A DNA stretch of 44,477 nucleotides, taken from Acidobacteriota bacterium. Lineage in GTDB: Bacteria > Acidobacteriota > Terriglobia > UBA7540. Positions 1-8,315 of this stretch are shown here, in pieces; position 1 is the first letter of the stretch; every line of letters begins with the position of its first letter. Made by a program: the position numbers and the translations under genes. The DNA lies in the NCBI GenBank assembly GCA_021787735.1, contig JAJYLL010000030.1, forward strand, positions 1-44,477, given 5' to 3'. The notes under the pieces are model-generated. The model was not told the DNA's origin and did no database searches. It worked only from the letters and a program-made list of their open reading frames with translations.

Positions 1-2
1 CG

Positions 3-191
3 CTGAGGGGCCTGGACCAGCTCTGGGTGGCCGACCTCACTTACATCCGCCGGGAGCTGGAGTTCGTTTATCTGGCGGTGATCCTGGACGCCTTTTCCCG
101 GCGGGTGATCGGCTGGGCGCTCGCCGAATTCGAGCGCGGCCTGCTGGCCCAAACCAAAAAGCAGGCCGCTGCGCGGCATCTTGCTCCATGA
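3..191 (+). mobile_element. IS3-family transposase (OrfB) remnant, 5' cut by window edge
   Basis: The frame reads LDQLWVADLTYI, then VYLAVILDAFSRRVIGWAL, then a TGA at 189-191. The D-L-T-Y and L-D-x-F-S-R-R-V-x-G-W blocks are hallmarks of the integrase catalytic core (rve, DDE type) of IS3-family OrfB, which cuts and joins DNA ends during transposition. After GWAL the usual continuation of the core is lost: about 20 unrelated residues follow and then the stop, and the third acidic residue (the E of DDE) is absent. The visible part is therefore a dead 3'-truncated fragment; whether the 5' part is intact lies outside the window. No terminal inverted repeat was found downstream. The family call is good. 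Which IS3 subgroup is unknown. Confidence 0.75.
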
Positions 192-851
192 GTTTTCTGA
201 GGCATGGGGAAATCTATCATTTCGATGAGTTTCCGGCTGGCTATCCCTTGGCGGGTTGCTCTCCAGCAGAGCCCGCCTCCGCTTTACCAGCCGGGGGCCA
301 TCTTGCAGGGAAATCCGTTCGCAGTACAATCGAATTCCAGCGAACGGCAAGCTGTTTCTTAACTGTTTGTCTCAGCCCAGGGGACAACCTCAGAGTATGC
401 TTCAACGTCCCCTATCCGGACAGCCCCCCTTACCGATTGTCGGATCAGAGATCATCCCATGGTTTGCCCATCAATAGCGGTGTGAGGTCGCTGGTCATCC
501 GGGCTTAGAAACGCTCCGGACCCATTCCACCATACGCACGGTGCTTGCCGGCGCCCGTCCATTGTTTTGGCCTCTTTGGGATGGTGTTCGATGCCTGTTT
601 ACCGGTTTCTGCGGGCTGTTTTGGAAAATGCTTGACCGGCTCTGCGTTTCAGCCTATGCATTCATTGCACTCTAACGCCGTGCGCGAGGCGAAGGGCACG
701 CCATCGTACCGCACGAAATACTGCTCGATGCGTTTCTTTCGCGTGATGCCAAGCTGATATCCAAGGGAATCAAAGACCACCTCAATTCAGCAACAATGAT
801 TCGGGAGAACGTTGCGAACTGCGGCCCCGGTACTGAGCGAGGGCGCGCTGA
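192..851. other. Gene-poor stretch after the transposase remnant
   Basis: About 660 bases with only short overlapping open frames on the plus strand (188-508, 256-477, 545-757). None resembles a known protein or has a convincing ribosome binding site. On the minus strand a 46-codon open stretch near 640-780 (containing ITRKKRIEQYFVRYDGVP) reads somewhat protein-like but is bounded by stops on both sides. The likeliest reading is decayed mobile-element or gene debris. No clear terminator for the sialidase gene, which ends at 852, was seen. Confidence 0.5.
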
Positions 852-1967
852 TTAATGAGGTGCCCTCTGCTTTATCCACCTCAAGTTGAACCGCGCAAAT
901 GTAATCCGTCCAACCGCAAGCGGGCCTCCTCTTTCATAGAGCACTCCAATATCGTCGTTATTCAGCGGAATGACCGTCGAATATCCAGATGGGCCTGGAT
1001 TAATAACCAGCGCAAGAGACCAGGTTCGACCTTGATCGTAGCTCACTTTGACTGTCAGATTTTTTCGGCTTCTACTATTCGCGGCATTAGTGAAGATCAG
1101 TAAATTCTGCCTGCCTGACGGAAAACTCGTGATCCCTGCATTGCAGCCCGGATCTATAAGAGTGGCGTCGTGATAAACAGGGCCAAAAGATATTCCTCCA
1201 TTGGCTGATTCTGCGATTGCGCGAGTGTCCCCATCCCGCATATTCTGCATGACGATTCCGTCATTCAGTTCAACCGGGTGGCTCTCGTCGGTTCCCGAGC
1301 CGATGAATTCTCCTACCTTCCAGGTTTTACCGTGATCATCACTGTACGCGTTCACCGAATGGATAATCCCTTTGGCATCGCGCACCACAAGAGGCATAAG
1401 AAAGCGTCCACTCTTTAGCTGAATATCTGTTCCCGAGGTTGCAAACAGAGCCTGCCAGCACGGCTTCTTAATTTCTGGTGTAATATCGACCGGGCGTGAC
1501 CATGTGGTTCCCTGATCGTCACTGTACATGGTGTGTACCTGCAGGGTAGTTGGCCCCGTCTTTGCTCCCGGCTTGGCGGTGAGAAATCCGATCCCCGGCG
1601 GTCCATAGTTGAAAAAGCACCAGATCCTTCCATTTGTGCGGTCCAGAAGGAGTGACGCATCACCGACACCTCCCGATGGAACGGAGACAATGGTTGTTAT
1701 CGGTCCCCAGTGAGAACCTTCATCAAAACTCCTCCGCATTACTAATGAAATGCGAGCGGGAAGATCGTGCGGGCTATTTTCACGGGCATCTACAACGGCG
1801 ATAAGAGTGCCTTGCTGAGTTTGCAGCAATGCTGGAATCCGATAAGTATTGACGCCGTGCAGTCCACGCCAAAACAGGTCTGTCTGGTAAAAGGATGTTT
1901 TCTGAGCTGATGCACTTAAAGCTAAAATGGCTGTCATTAAAACAACAATGTGTGGAATTCGTTTCAT
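852..1967 (-). CDS. Secreted sialidase-like exo-glycosidase (GH33 / BNR repeat)
   Basis: About 371 residues with an N-terminal signal peptide (MKRIPHIVVLMTAILALSASA). The fold signature is a six-bladed sialidase propeller. It has the YRIPALL block carrying the first catalytic arginine, then VDAREN with the acid/base aspartate. Asp-boxes follow (SFDEGSHWG, SDDQGTTWS, SDDHGKTWK, SYDQGRTWS), then TDESHPVEL with the glutamate, later arginines (DTRA, SRSRKNL), and GPSGYS with the nucleophilic tyrosine. Sialidases remove terminal sialic acids from glycans; the exact substrate here is inferred. I chose the ATG at 1967 rather than the longer frame opening at 2003, because it is preceded by AGAGAGGG and begins directly at the signal peptide. 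A decayed TonB receptor lies just upstream on the same strand, suggesting a former glycan-uptake locus. Confidence 0.8.
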   Translation of the reverse strand: MKRIPHIVVLMTAILALSASAQKTSFYQTDLFWRGLHGVNTYRIPALLQTQQGTLIAVVDARENSPHDLPARISLVMRRSFDEGSHWGPITTIVSVPSGGVGDASLLLDRTNGRIWCFFNYGPPGIGFLTAKPGAKTGPTTLQVHTMYSDDQGTTWSRPVDITPEIKKPCWQALFATSGTDIQLKSGRFLMPLVVRDAKGIIHSVNAYSDDHGKTWKVGEFIGSGTDESHPVELNDGIVMQNMRDGDTRAIAESANGGISFGPVYHDATLIDPGCNAGITSFPSGRQNLLIFTNAANSRSRKNLTVKVSYDQGRTWSLALVINPGPSGYSTVIPLNNDDIGVLYERGGPLAVGRITFARFNLRWIKQRAPH

Positions 1968-1999
1968 GTCACCCTCTCTAACTTTTGCGCATGATGGCT

Positions 2000-2400
2000 T
2001 CACAGCCAGCGATTCAGAGAGATCCTCCTCATCTCGAACTTCGTAAGAAATAACGAAGAAGGCATAAAGTTTGAAGTTATGGCTCCTCCGAAGGCCATGA
2101 TACTCTCCTTCGCGGCCTCAATCCCAAACGAATACTTGGCTGCAAATTGCATGATGCGAGGCGGTCGAGTAAGACTGGGTACACCAGATATAGAAGACGA
2201 CATCATGCTTACAGTGGGAGGGCTTCAACGACTGTGGCTGAATGCGTTATACATCTCCGATTGAAGTTCGAACTGTTGTGACTTCGCGAAACGGATCTCC
2301 TTATACATCTGTATGTCCGTGTCATTCAGCGGTGGACCCTGATGTCCACCCACATCCTCTACGTAAAGTCAGCCTTGCAGCGTGTCCGAGAATTACGGGT
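2000..2400 (-). pseudogene. C-terminal relic of an Oar-like TonB-dependent receptor
   Basis: Reading the minus strand from 2362 gives one frame containing GPPLNDTDIQMYKEIRF, then QQFELQSEMYNAFSHSR, a TGA at 2225-2227, then TRPPRIMQFAAKYSF ending near 2126. These match the hallmark end of outer-membrane TonB-dependent receptors of acidobacteria: a 'GPG-NN-D-S-F-K' strand, the 'FE-R-E-FNAFNH' strand, and the terminal 'PRIMQFALKYSF' strand whose last Phe is normally followed by the stop. Here the stop is lost and the frame runs on to 2000. Farther upstream the match continues (LGHAARLTLR) but in another frame, so there is at least one frameshift as well as the nonsense codon. The rest of the receptor, normally about 1000 residues, is missing. 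It was probably the uptake partner of the adjacent sialidase. Confidence 0.7.
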
Positions 2401-2703
2401 TTCTCTTCTATTCACAGGCTAGGATGTGGCACCAGAGCAAGCATGTCGAAGACGTACAAGCCGTACCAACCCGAGTAAGATCTGCTGTTGCCGCCCAGCC
2501 CGCAGGATTGCCCTTGCTTTAACGCACAAACCCGCTGCTGCGTGCGGCAATGAAGTTCCCCAAGGCGCCGTTCCTCTAATATGGCTTTGCTTCTGCCCAC
2601 GCACAACTCGTGGCGGGCTACGACGACGCAAACGTGAGCTGACACTTGGTAAGACCAACGTCTCACTTCATGCACAATCGCGTTCGCAGGCGCATTGGGC
2701 CGA
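2401..2703. other. Gene-poor stretch between receptor relic and GH3 gene
   Basis: Overlapping short frames occur on both strands (2412-2675, 2419-2658, 2426-2719), but none shows a recognisable domain or a ribosome binding site. The stretch probably derives from further decay of the receptor locus. No clear terminator for the GH3 gene was found. Confidence 0.4.
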
Positions 2704-5418
2704 TCAGGCGCTTAGCTGAAACTTTCCCTTGACCATGATGTCCGCAGACGAAGCACCGATCATCACGTCCACTGTGCCGGGCGCTACCACAAATTCGTAC
2801 TTGTCTTCATCCCAGTAGCGCAACGCCAGTTCGTCGTGGGCCAGCTCAAAATTCACGGTTCGCATTTCTCCGGCATTGAGGTGGGTGCGGTCAAAGCTCA
2901 CAAGCTGCTTGATCGGGCGAATTACCGTACCGGCGTTGACGCGGACATAGGCCTGGACGACTTCGTCACCCTCGCGGCTTCCGGAATTTAACACGTCAAC
3001 CGAAATCGTGATTTTGCCGCCGGGCCCAAGCGTCTGGCTGCTAAGCTGGAGGTTCTTGTAGCTGAACGTCGTGTAGCTGAGGCCGTGGCCGAACGGATAG
3101 AGCGGGTTGCCCTGGAAATACATATAAGTACGGCCATTGCGGACGTTGAAGTCGTGGAAGTTGGGCAGATCGTTGACGCGCCGGTACCAGGTGGTGCTCA
3201 GCTTCCCGCCCGGATTGTAGTCGCCGAACAGCACGTCGGCCAGCGCGTGACCTTGCTGCTCACCCAGGAACATTCCGCCCACAATCGCCGGCAGATGTTC
3301 CTGCTCCCAGTTCACAGCCACCGGACAATTGGATGAAATCACCAGGATAGTCTTGGGATTGGCGGCGTGCACCGCCTGCACCAGATCGTGTTGGGCGCCA
3401 GGGAGGTGAATGTAGTCGCGGTCGTGACCTTCGCGGTCCACCTGCTGGTCGGCTCCGACAAACACCAGGGCGACATCAGCTTCCCTGGCGGCGTTGACAG
3501 CCTCTGTAAACCGGGCTTCATCCTTTTCGCCCACGACGCTGCAACCCATTGCATAGGTCACCTGTGTGGTTCCCTGAGCCCCGCCCGGCGCTGCGCTTTG
3601 CGGTGTAAGCCGGAACGCCTCAAGGCTGAGGAACGTTCCGGGCTGGCTGGTAAAGCGCAAATAGACCGTATGCGCGCCTCTGGTGGACTTGACCGGAGCG
3701 CCGACATTGAGCCAGTTCTCGCCCCCTTCCGTATCCGGCACGTGAACCGTGGCGACCACCGGACCGGTCAGGCTGTCGAGGTGGACATCCAAGGTTCCTC
3801 CGGCCCCGGGACGGGGCGGGCGGCCAAAATAGCTGAATCCGCCGCTGGACACGCGGGCACGGAATTCGTTGGCGCCAGTGAAGAGCACGTCGTGATATTC
3901 AGCCCATGAGCCGTTAACCATGGATCCCAGCGCCTGGGCGCCCTCCTTCAGTGATTCCAACTGCGGACCACGGTCAAAACCGAAAAGTCCCTTGACGGAC
4001 GCGGACCCGACACTTGAGAAATCGGCAGCTCGTTTCTGATAGGAAGGACCGGCGGGAATGCCCAGCGCAGCCTTGATGCCTTCGAGCGGCGAGACGCGAA
4101 CCCAGGGCGTTCCGCTGTAATTTCCCAGGTGGCAAACGTCGGCCATCGGACCGATCACTGCTATCTTCTTCAGCTTGCTCTTGTCGAGCGGCAGCGCGTT
4201 ATTTTCGTTTTTAAAGAGCACAATCGATTCCCGAGCGATTTCGCGCGCTAGAGCCTGATGGGCCGGACTTTCCAGGCAGGAAACCGGAATATTGTCGTAA
4301 GGAATCTGCTCCGGAGGATCAAACTCGCCCAGCAGGACACGGCCGGTGAAAGAACGGACCAACGAGTGGTCCAGCGTTGCTTCACTGATGAGCATGTCAG
4401 CCACGGCCTGGCCGAGATATTGCGGCAGAGTGCGGCCGCAGTTGATGTCGCAACCTGCATTCACCGCCAGCGCCGCTGCTTCGGCATACGTGGGCACAAA
4501 CTTATGAGTCCGGCAGATATCGCCCACCGCATCGCAGTCAGACACCACGTAACCGCGAAAGCCCCAACGATCACGAAGCAGCTCAGTTAGCAGAAAGGGA
4601 TTAGCCGTGGTAGGAATACCATTCATAGCGTTATAAGAACTCATTACGGTGAACACATGCCCGTCTTTCACGCAGGCATGAAATCCCCGCGAGTAATATT
4701 CCCAGAAGTTGCGCGGGTCAACCGTGGCGGACATCTCCTCGCGGTCGTCCTCGGTGTCATTGGCAATGAAGTGCTTGGCGCAGGCGATGGTCTTGAGATA
4801 TTGGGGATTGTCACCCTGCATGCCGCGGATGGTGTATATCGCCATCTGCCCTACCAGATAAGGATCTTCGCTGTAATTCTCCCCAATACGTCCCCAGCGT
4901 GGGTCGCGCGTCCCCATGTTGACCGTCGGGGGCGAAAACATCGCCAGACCCTGGCCGTTCTTCTTGTGCCACGCCCAGATTTCATCTGATACAGCCGTGA
5001 AGACGCGTTGAATCAGAGCACGGTTCCACGAACAGCCCATAGCCAACGGCAAAGGGAAAGATGTAATGGGCCCTTCGTGAATGAGACCATGCAAAGCCTC
5101 GCTGGCGTAATAATTGAAGGCTCTAATATTGAGCCGGGGAATTGCCGGACAGGATGCCCCGAATTGGGAAATCTTTTCGGCCAGCGTCATTTTGGCCACA
5201 ATATCGGCAGCCCGTTTGCGCGCGGCTTCAAAATGTTCCATAGCAATGCCACCGGTGTCGAGCGACGCTGCCTCGCCGGCCTGCATTTCCTGGCCGGGTA
5301 TGCCCATGCCCGCCCTTCCCGTCCAACCGGTCGCCACCAGCGCGGCGCCACCGGTAGCCAATGCCAGAAAATCGCGCCGGCTTACCGGCCCTTGCGAATC
5401 CTTGTCGCGTCTTGTCAT
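2704..5418 (-). CDS. TAT-exported GH3 glycosidase, beta-xylosidase/beta-glucosidase type
   Basis: 904 residues from the ATG at 5418, preceded by GGGAGG. The N terminus has a twin-arginine signal (SRRDFLALATGGAALVATG, residues 13-31), so it should be exported folded to the periplasm. A GH3 TIM-barrel domain follows, with KMTLAEKISQFG near 76-87, GEFDPP at 365-370 and the nucleophile Asp294 in GYVVSDCDAVGD. The second alpha/beta domain carries the likely acid/base Glu663 in VDREGHDRD. An inserted carbohydrate-binding-like segment (about 503-605) and a C-terminal fibronectin-III-like domain complete the architecture of large bacterial GH3 xylosidases. It should release terminal beta-linked sugars; substrate is not settled by sequence. 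The open frame extends 75 codons upstream, but that part has no signal or domain and looks noncoding. Confidence 0.88.
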   Translation of the reverse strand: MTRRDKDSQGPVSRRDFLALATGGAALVATGWTGRAGMGIPGQEMQAGEAASLDTGGIAMEHFEAARKRAADIVAKMTLAEKISQFGASCPAIPRLNIRAFNYYASEALHGLIHEGPITSFPLPLAMGCSWNRALIQRVFTAVSDEIWAWHKKNGQGLAMFSPPTVNMGTRDPRWGRIGENYSEDPYLVGQMAIYTIRGMQGDNPQYLKTIACAKHFIANDTEDDREEMSATVDPRNFWEYYSRGFHACVKDGHVFTVMSSYNAMNGIPTTANPFLLTELLRDRWGFRGYVVSDCDAVGDICRTHKFVPTYAEAAALAVNAGCDINCGRTLPQYLGQAVADMLISEATLDHSLVRSFTGRVLLGEFDPPEQIPYDNIPVSCLESPAHQALAREIARESIVLFKNENNALPLDKSKLKKIAVIGPMADVCHLGNYSGTPWVRVSPLEGIKAALGIPAGPSYQKRAADFSSVGSASVKGLFGFDRGPQLESLKEGAQALGSMVNGSWAEYHDVLFTGANEFRARVSSGGFSYFGRPPRPGAGGTLDVHLDSLTGPVVATVHVPDTEGGENWLNVGAPVKSTRGAHTVYLRFTSQPGTFLSLEAFRLTPQSAAPGGAQGTTQVTYAMGCSVVGEKDEARFTEAVNAAREADVALVFVGADQQVDREGHDRDYIHLPGAQHDLVQAVHAANPKTILVISSNCPVAVNWEQEHLPAIVGGMFLGEQQGHALADVLFGDYNPGGKLSTTWYRRVNDLPNFHDFNVRNGRTYMYFQGNPLYPFGHGLSYTTFSYKNLQLSSQTLGPGGKITISVDVLNSGSREGDEVVQAYVRVNAGTVIRPIKQLVSFDRTHLNAGEMRTVNFELAHDELALRYWDEDKYEFVVAPGTVDVMIGASSADIMVKGKFQLSA

Positions 5419-5904
5419 GATTTCTGAACCTCCCAGAACCAGATTTTCACTCTTTGAATCCGAATAGAAGACAGACTTCCGCGCTAGCGCGTTCTGCGGA
5501 AAAGCCTGCTCTGGCCGCCTGACGAGCGGTAAAATATCTCGCCTGCTCCTCCTCAAGGTGATAGGGCGCATCGTGATCAGGAGTTTTCTTGGCCATGGCC
5601 TTATTTGTGTGCGGAACCTTCGGAGATACCTAAGAATCGGCACACATTATGCAGGGACAAGCCTCTCGGTCTTGTCCCAACTTGGCAGATCAGCGAAGCT
5701 TTGTGGCCCACAGTATACAACACCGGCGGGGGCATGAGAACTACTGGTGAAGGGCATCTGCCAAAGGGATATTTCACAATGATATTGAGGGTGCAGAAAG
5801 TCCATGCTTTTGTGGGAATGGGACCGCTGGCGCACAATTGAACTTAAAACACAGACAACTGCCCGAACTGCGGGCAGGATGCCAAAGCAAGGAGGGAGGC
5901 ACTA
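5419..5904. other. Divergent intergenic region with inverted repeats
   Basis: The 486 bases separate the start of the minus-strand GH3 gene from the start of the plus-strand oxidoreductase. Two inverted repeats are visible. TGTGTGC at 5606-5612 pairs with GCACACA at 5640-5646. GGGACAAG at 5654-5661 pairs perfectly with CTTGTCCC at 5671-5678, a tight hairpin with a 9-base loop and no T tract. The open frames covering it on both strands (5601-5841) show no known domain and are probably noncoding. Promoters for both flanking genes must lie here, but no clear sigma-70 pair stands out. Confidence 0.45.
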
Positions 5905-6942
5905 ATGCCAGCCGCAAAAAATCGGCGAATTGTTCTTGCAGCACGGCCCATGGGTGAACCGAAGGATGAAGATTTCCGGCTTGAAGAAACGGATATTCCA
6001 GCCCCCACGGATGGCCAGGTGCTTCTGCGTACGATTTACCTCTCCCTCGATCCTTATCAGCGGGGTCGGATGAATGCGGGGCCTTCGTACGCAAAGCCGG
6101 TCGAGGTCGGCGAGGTAATGGAAGGCGGCACTGTCAGTAAAGTGTCAGTATCAAAGGTTGATGATCTGCGCCCTGGAGACATTGTGCTTGGTCGTACCGG
6201 CTGGCAGGAGTATGCCGTTGCGAGCGGGAAGGATTTGCAGAAAATCGACCCGACCCTTGCGCCTATATCGACGGCCTTGGGCGTGCTGGGGATGCCCGGC
6301 ATGACAGCCTATACGGGTCTGCTGAATATCGGACGGCCAAAGCAGGGGGAGACGGTCGTAGTGTCATCTGCGGCTGGAGCGGTCGGCTCTGCGGTGGGGC
6401 AGATTGCGAAGATCATGGGTTGCCGCGCTGTAGGGATTGCAGGCGGTCAGGCGAAATGCGATTTTGTTGTCAACGAACTGGGCTTTGACGCGTGCGTAGA
6501 CCATCAAAACGCTGGATTTACGGAAGAGTTGGAAGCGGCCTGTCCGAATGGAATCGACGTTGACTTTGAAAATGTCGGTGGGAAGGTTTTCGATGCAGTC
6601 CTGCCGCTGATGAATCCTTTTGGGCGCATCCCGGTATGCGGGCTCATCTCGCAATACAATGCGACCCGGTTGCCGCGCGGGCCGGATAAGATACCTCTGG
6701 TGATGGGGTCGATTCTACTTAAGCGTCTTACATTTCGAGGTTTCATTGTGCCCGATTTTTTCGAACAGCAGCCTGAGTTCAAGAAAGACATGGGCCAGTG
6801 GGTTCACAATGGCAGGGTCAAATACAAAGAGGACATCGTGGAGGGCCTTGAAAACGCGGTGGCGGCCTTTAAGCGGCTGTTCACCGGACAGAATTTCGGA
6901 AAGCTGCTGGTAAAGGCAGAGCGCGAACCAGAAAAATCATAG
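5905..6942 (+). CDS. NADP-dependent zinc-independent oxidoreductase (MDR family, CurA/PTGR-like)
   Basis: 345 residues, start ATG preceded by a strong GGAGGGAGG. The N-terminal block LDPYQRGRM and the nucleotide-binding loop SSAAGAVGSAVGQIAK are diagnostic of the NADPH-dependent medium-chain reductase branch that includes E. coli CurA (YncB) and prostaglandin/leukotriene reductases. These enzymes reduce the carbon-carbon double bond of alpha,beta-unsaturated ketones and aldehydes. They lack the zinc-binding cysteines of alcohol dehydrogenases, and none are seen here. It ends FGKLLVKAE, the normal family C terminus, so the gene is complete. It stands alone between a GH3 gene and a patch of dead gene fragments; a role in detoxifying reactive enones is family knowledge, not shown by context. 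Confidence 0.88.
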   Translation: MPAAKNRRIVLAARPMGEPKDEDFRLEETDIPAPTDGQVLLRTIYLSLDPYQRGRMNAGPSYAKPVEVGEVMEGGTVSKVSVSKVDDLRPGDIVLGRTGWQEYAVASGKDLQKIDPTLAPISTALGVLGMPGMTAYTGLLNIGRPKQGETVVVSSAAGAVGSAVGQIAKIMGCRAVGIAGGQAKCDFVVNELGFDACVDHQNAGFTEELEAACPNGIDVDFENVGGKVFDAVLPLMNPFGRIPVCGLISQYNATRLPRGPDKIPLVMGSILLKRLTFRGFIVPDFFEQQPEFKKDMGQWVHNGRVKYKEDIVEGLENAVAAFKRLFTGQNFGKLLVKAEREPEKS

Positions 6943-7029
6943 CAAAAGCCGACGGTGCCAGCACGAGATTGGGTTCACTCGAGCGATGTTCCAATTTTCA
7001 AGCCGCTTGCTACAAGGGAAGAGATCCCA

Positions 7030-7284
7030 TTACGTTTTCAGTTTCACATGACGCTCATACTTGCGCTTGCTCTCGGACTCCTGGAGTTTTTCCGCAAAGT
7101 TCAGATGGGTCAGGTTCTTCTGCAGCGCTTATTCAGCCAGCGATTTGTAACACTGTAGATGGCCATGGGGGCGGACTTCCACTTCCAGGACCGCAAAGTG
7201 CTGTCCCTCGCTGGGATTGGCGATGAGGTTCTCGACCGGCAGCCTCGGGCACAGTTCTTCACTTATACGACGCCAGGAAGTCCG
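7030..7284 (-). pseudogene. Unidentified decayed coding fragment
   Basis: On the minus strand a frame from 7284 reads EELCPRLPVENLIANPSEGQ and continues with HFAVLEVEVRPHGHL. It is stopped by TAA at 7129-7131, and in the same frame continues NLTHLNFAEKLQESESKRK and ERHVKLKT to a TAA at 7030-7032. The amino-acid texture (charged helix, hydrophobic strand) is protein-like, but I do not recognise the family. A further readable piece (WLSIEWLTDFLASYK) overlaps it in another frame at about 7250-7310, which suggests one gene broken by frameshifts. It abuts the formylglycine-enzyme fragment on the same strand, so both may be pieces of one degraded segment. Confidence 0.35.
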
Positions 7285-7343
7285 TTAGCCATTCGATTGA
7301 CAGCCAGTCTGCCTTTGGGGTTGGCCTGTGCCCCGTGTGGTGA

Positions 7344-7481
7344 TTGCAGTAGTCGATATTCGAGGGCTTGCCGTCGGTCCACCGTTTCGACGGGCAGATC
7401 GGAGCCCTTGTGAAACGACGGGTTGTAACCCATGACCTCTTTGAAATCGCGCTGGGTCACCTCTGCCGGCGGCATGAAAAA
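7344..7481 (-). pseudogene. Fragment of a formylglycine-generating-enzyme-like (FGE/SUMF1) protein
   Basis: The minus-strand frame contains PPAEVTQRDFKEVMGYNP, SFHKGSDLPVETV and DRRQALEYRLLQ. This is the conserved core of FGE-sulfatase / SUMF1 domains (consensus 'EVTQ-Y--VMG-NPS-FKG-D-PVE-VSW-DA--FC'). Such domains activate sulfatases or appear in diverse C-type-lectin-like proteins. Only about 45 residues remain. The N-terminal strand and the long C-terminal part with the 'LPTEAEWEYAARGG' region are missing, and the surrounding frame does not match. It therefore appears to be a relic, not a functional gene. Confidence 0.6.
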
Positions 7482-7491
7482 TTTGACAAAG

Positions 7492-7523
7492 GTGACGGTC
7501 ACAGGGACAGGGGTCAGACTGTC
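7492..7523. repeat. Paired small inverted repeats
   Basis: GTGACGGTCAC (7492-7502, 5-bp arms around one G) is followed by GACAG (7506-7510) and CTGTC (7519-7523) around GGGTCAGA. The block GGGACAGGGGTCAGACTGTC resembles dispersed extragenic palindromes seen in many bacterial genomes. I saw no second copy in this window, so its repeat status is untested. Confidence 0.3.
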
Positions 7524-7689
7524 TTTCATTTCATAGCTTGTGCCAAATACTTCAACCTGGCAGAAAGCCACCCTGGAGAATGCACCGCTTCCCTGCAATC
7601 CTTCAACCTGTTTGGTTCCAGCTATGCAGGGTTAGGATGTGCACTCGAAAAAATATCCTGCCAACCCGTCGATCCTAAAGCCAAACACG

Positions 7690-7778
7690 TGGTGCGGAGG
7701 GAGGGAATCGAACCCTCACTTCCCGGAAGGGAAAAGGGATTTTAAGTCCCTTGCGTCTACCAATTCCGCCACCCCCGC
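7690..7778 (-). tRNA. tRNA-Leu (anticodon UAA)
   Basis: The minus strand folds as a class II tRNA. The acceptor arm GCGGGGG pairs with CCTCCGC, followed by discriminator A and an encoded CCA. The D arm is GCGGAATTGGTAGACGC. The anticodon stem AGGGA/TCCCT encloses loop CTTAAAA, giving anticodon TAA (reads UUA). A long variable arm (CCCTTCCGGGAAG region) and T arm GAGGGTTCGATTCCCTC follow. The identity is leucine, as expected from the long variable arm and discriminator A. It is flanked on both sides by dead gene fragments, consistent with tRNA genes as integration-prone sites, though no att repeat was found. Confidence 0.95.
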
Positions 7779-8007
7779 ACGGTGAAATCCGAGAGTTATT
7801 TGACTTCTTCGACCCACGGACTCGTCAAAACAGAGGGAACCATGCAAACGCATGGTTTTGGGCCTCGGGGCTTCGTGCCCGCCTTACGCACAACCTTCAA
7901 AGTCTATCACAAAGTCTTTGCGCGGCCGCAGCGGGGCAGGTGGCTGGCGGCCGTCGTCTGACAGGAGCAAACCAGCGGTGGGAAAGAGCCCAAGTCTCAC
8001 GCACTGG

Positions 8008-8315
8008 TCAGGTGATTACAAGGTCCAAAGGCTGGCCAACCGCACGGTGGGCATCGAGAACATCGGTCTTGTGGTCCGGCGTTCCCGAGAGGTCCGTATT
8101 GGCGAAGGCTATTCTGCCAAAAGGTGCCGCCCGCAGGATTTCGCGTGGCGCCGGCTTGCCATCCTAGGCAAAAGAGAACCCGGGTTGCGGATTGACGTAG
8201 GCGTGCCCCCAGAGGATGAGTACGTCCCCGACAGTGTTGAGGCGCGCATCGACACCGGTTTGCGCGAACATCTCAGTCAGTTGCTCGCGGGTTTCCCGCG
8301 GGGCGCATGATGGGG
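8008..8315 (-). pseudogene. C-terminal fragment of a flavin-dependent oxidoreductase, with in-frame stop
   Basis: On the minus strand one frame reads REQLTEMFAQTGVDARLNTV, LILWGHAYVNPQPGFSFA, a TAG at 8164-8166, then in the same frame KPAPREILRAAPFGRIAFAN, TDLSGTPDHKTDVLDAHRAV and a stop at 8008-8010. The 'WGHA-V-P-PG' and 'PFGRI-FA-TDLSG' blocks are like the C-terminal flavin-binding end of FAD-dependent amine-oxidase-type proteins. About 100 residues survive; the N-terminal FAD-binding region is absent, its place taken by the end of the neighbouring BNR gene. The single nonsense codon plus the truncation make this a pseudogene. The family assignment is moderate. Confidence 0.5.

Noticed and set aside
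545..757. 70-codon plus-strand frame as a gene
   Set aside because: No ribosome site or domain; the opposite strand reads equally well, so neither is supported.
7683..7790. Integration (att) site at the tRNA-Leu 3' end
   Set aside because: No repeat of the tRNA end was found in the window and no integrase gene is present.
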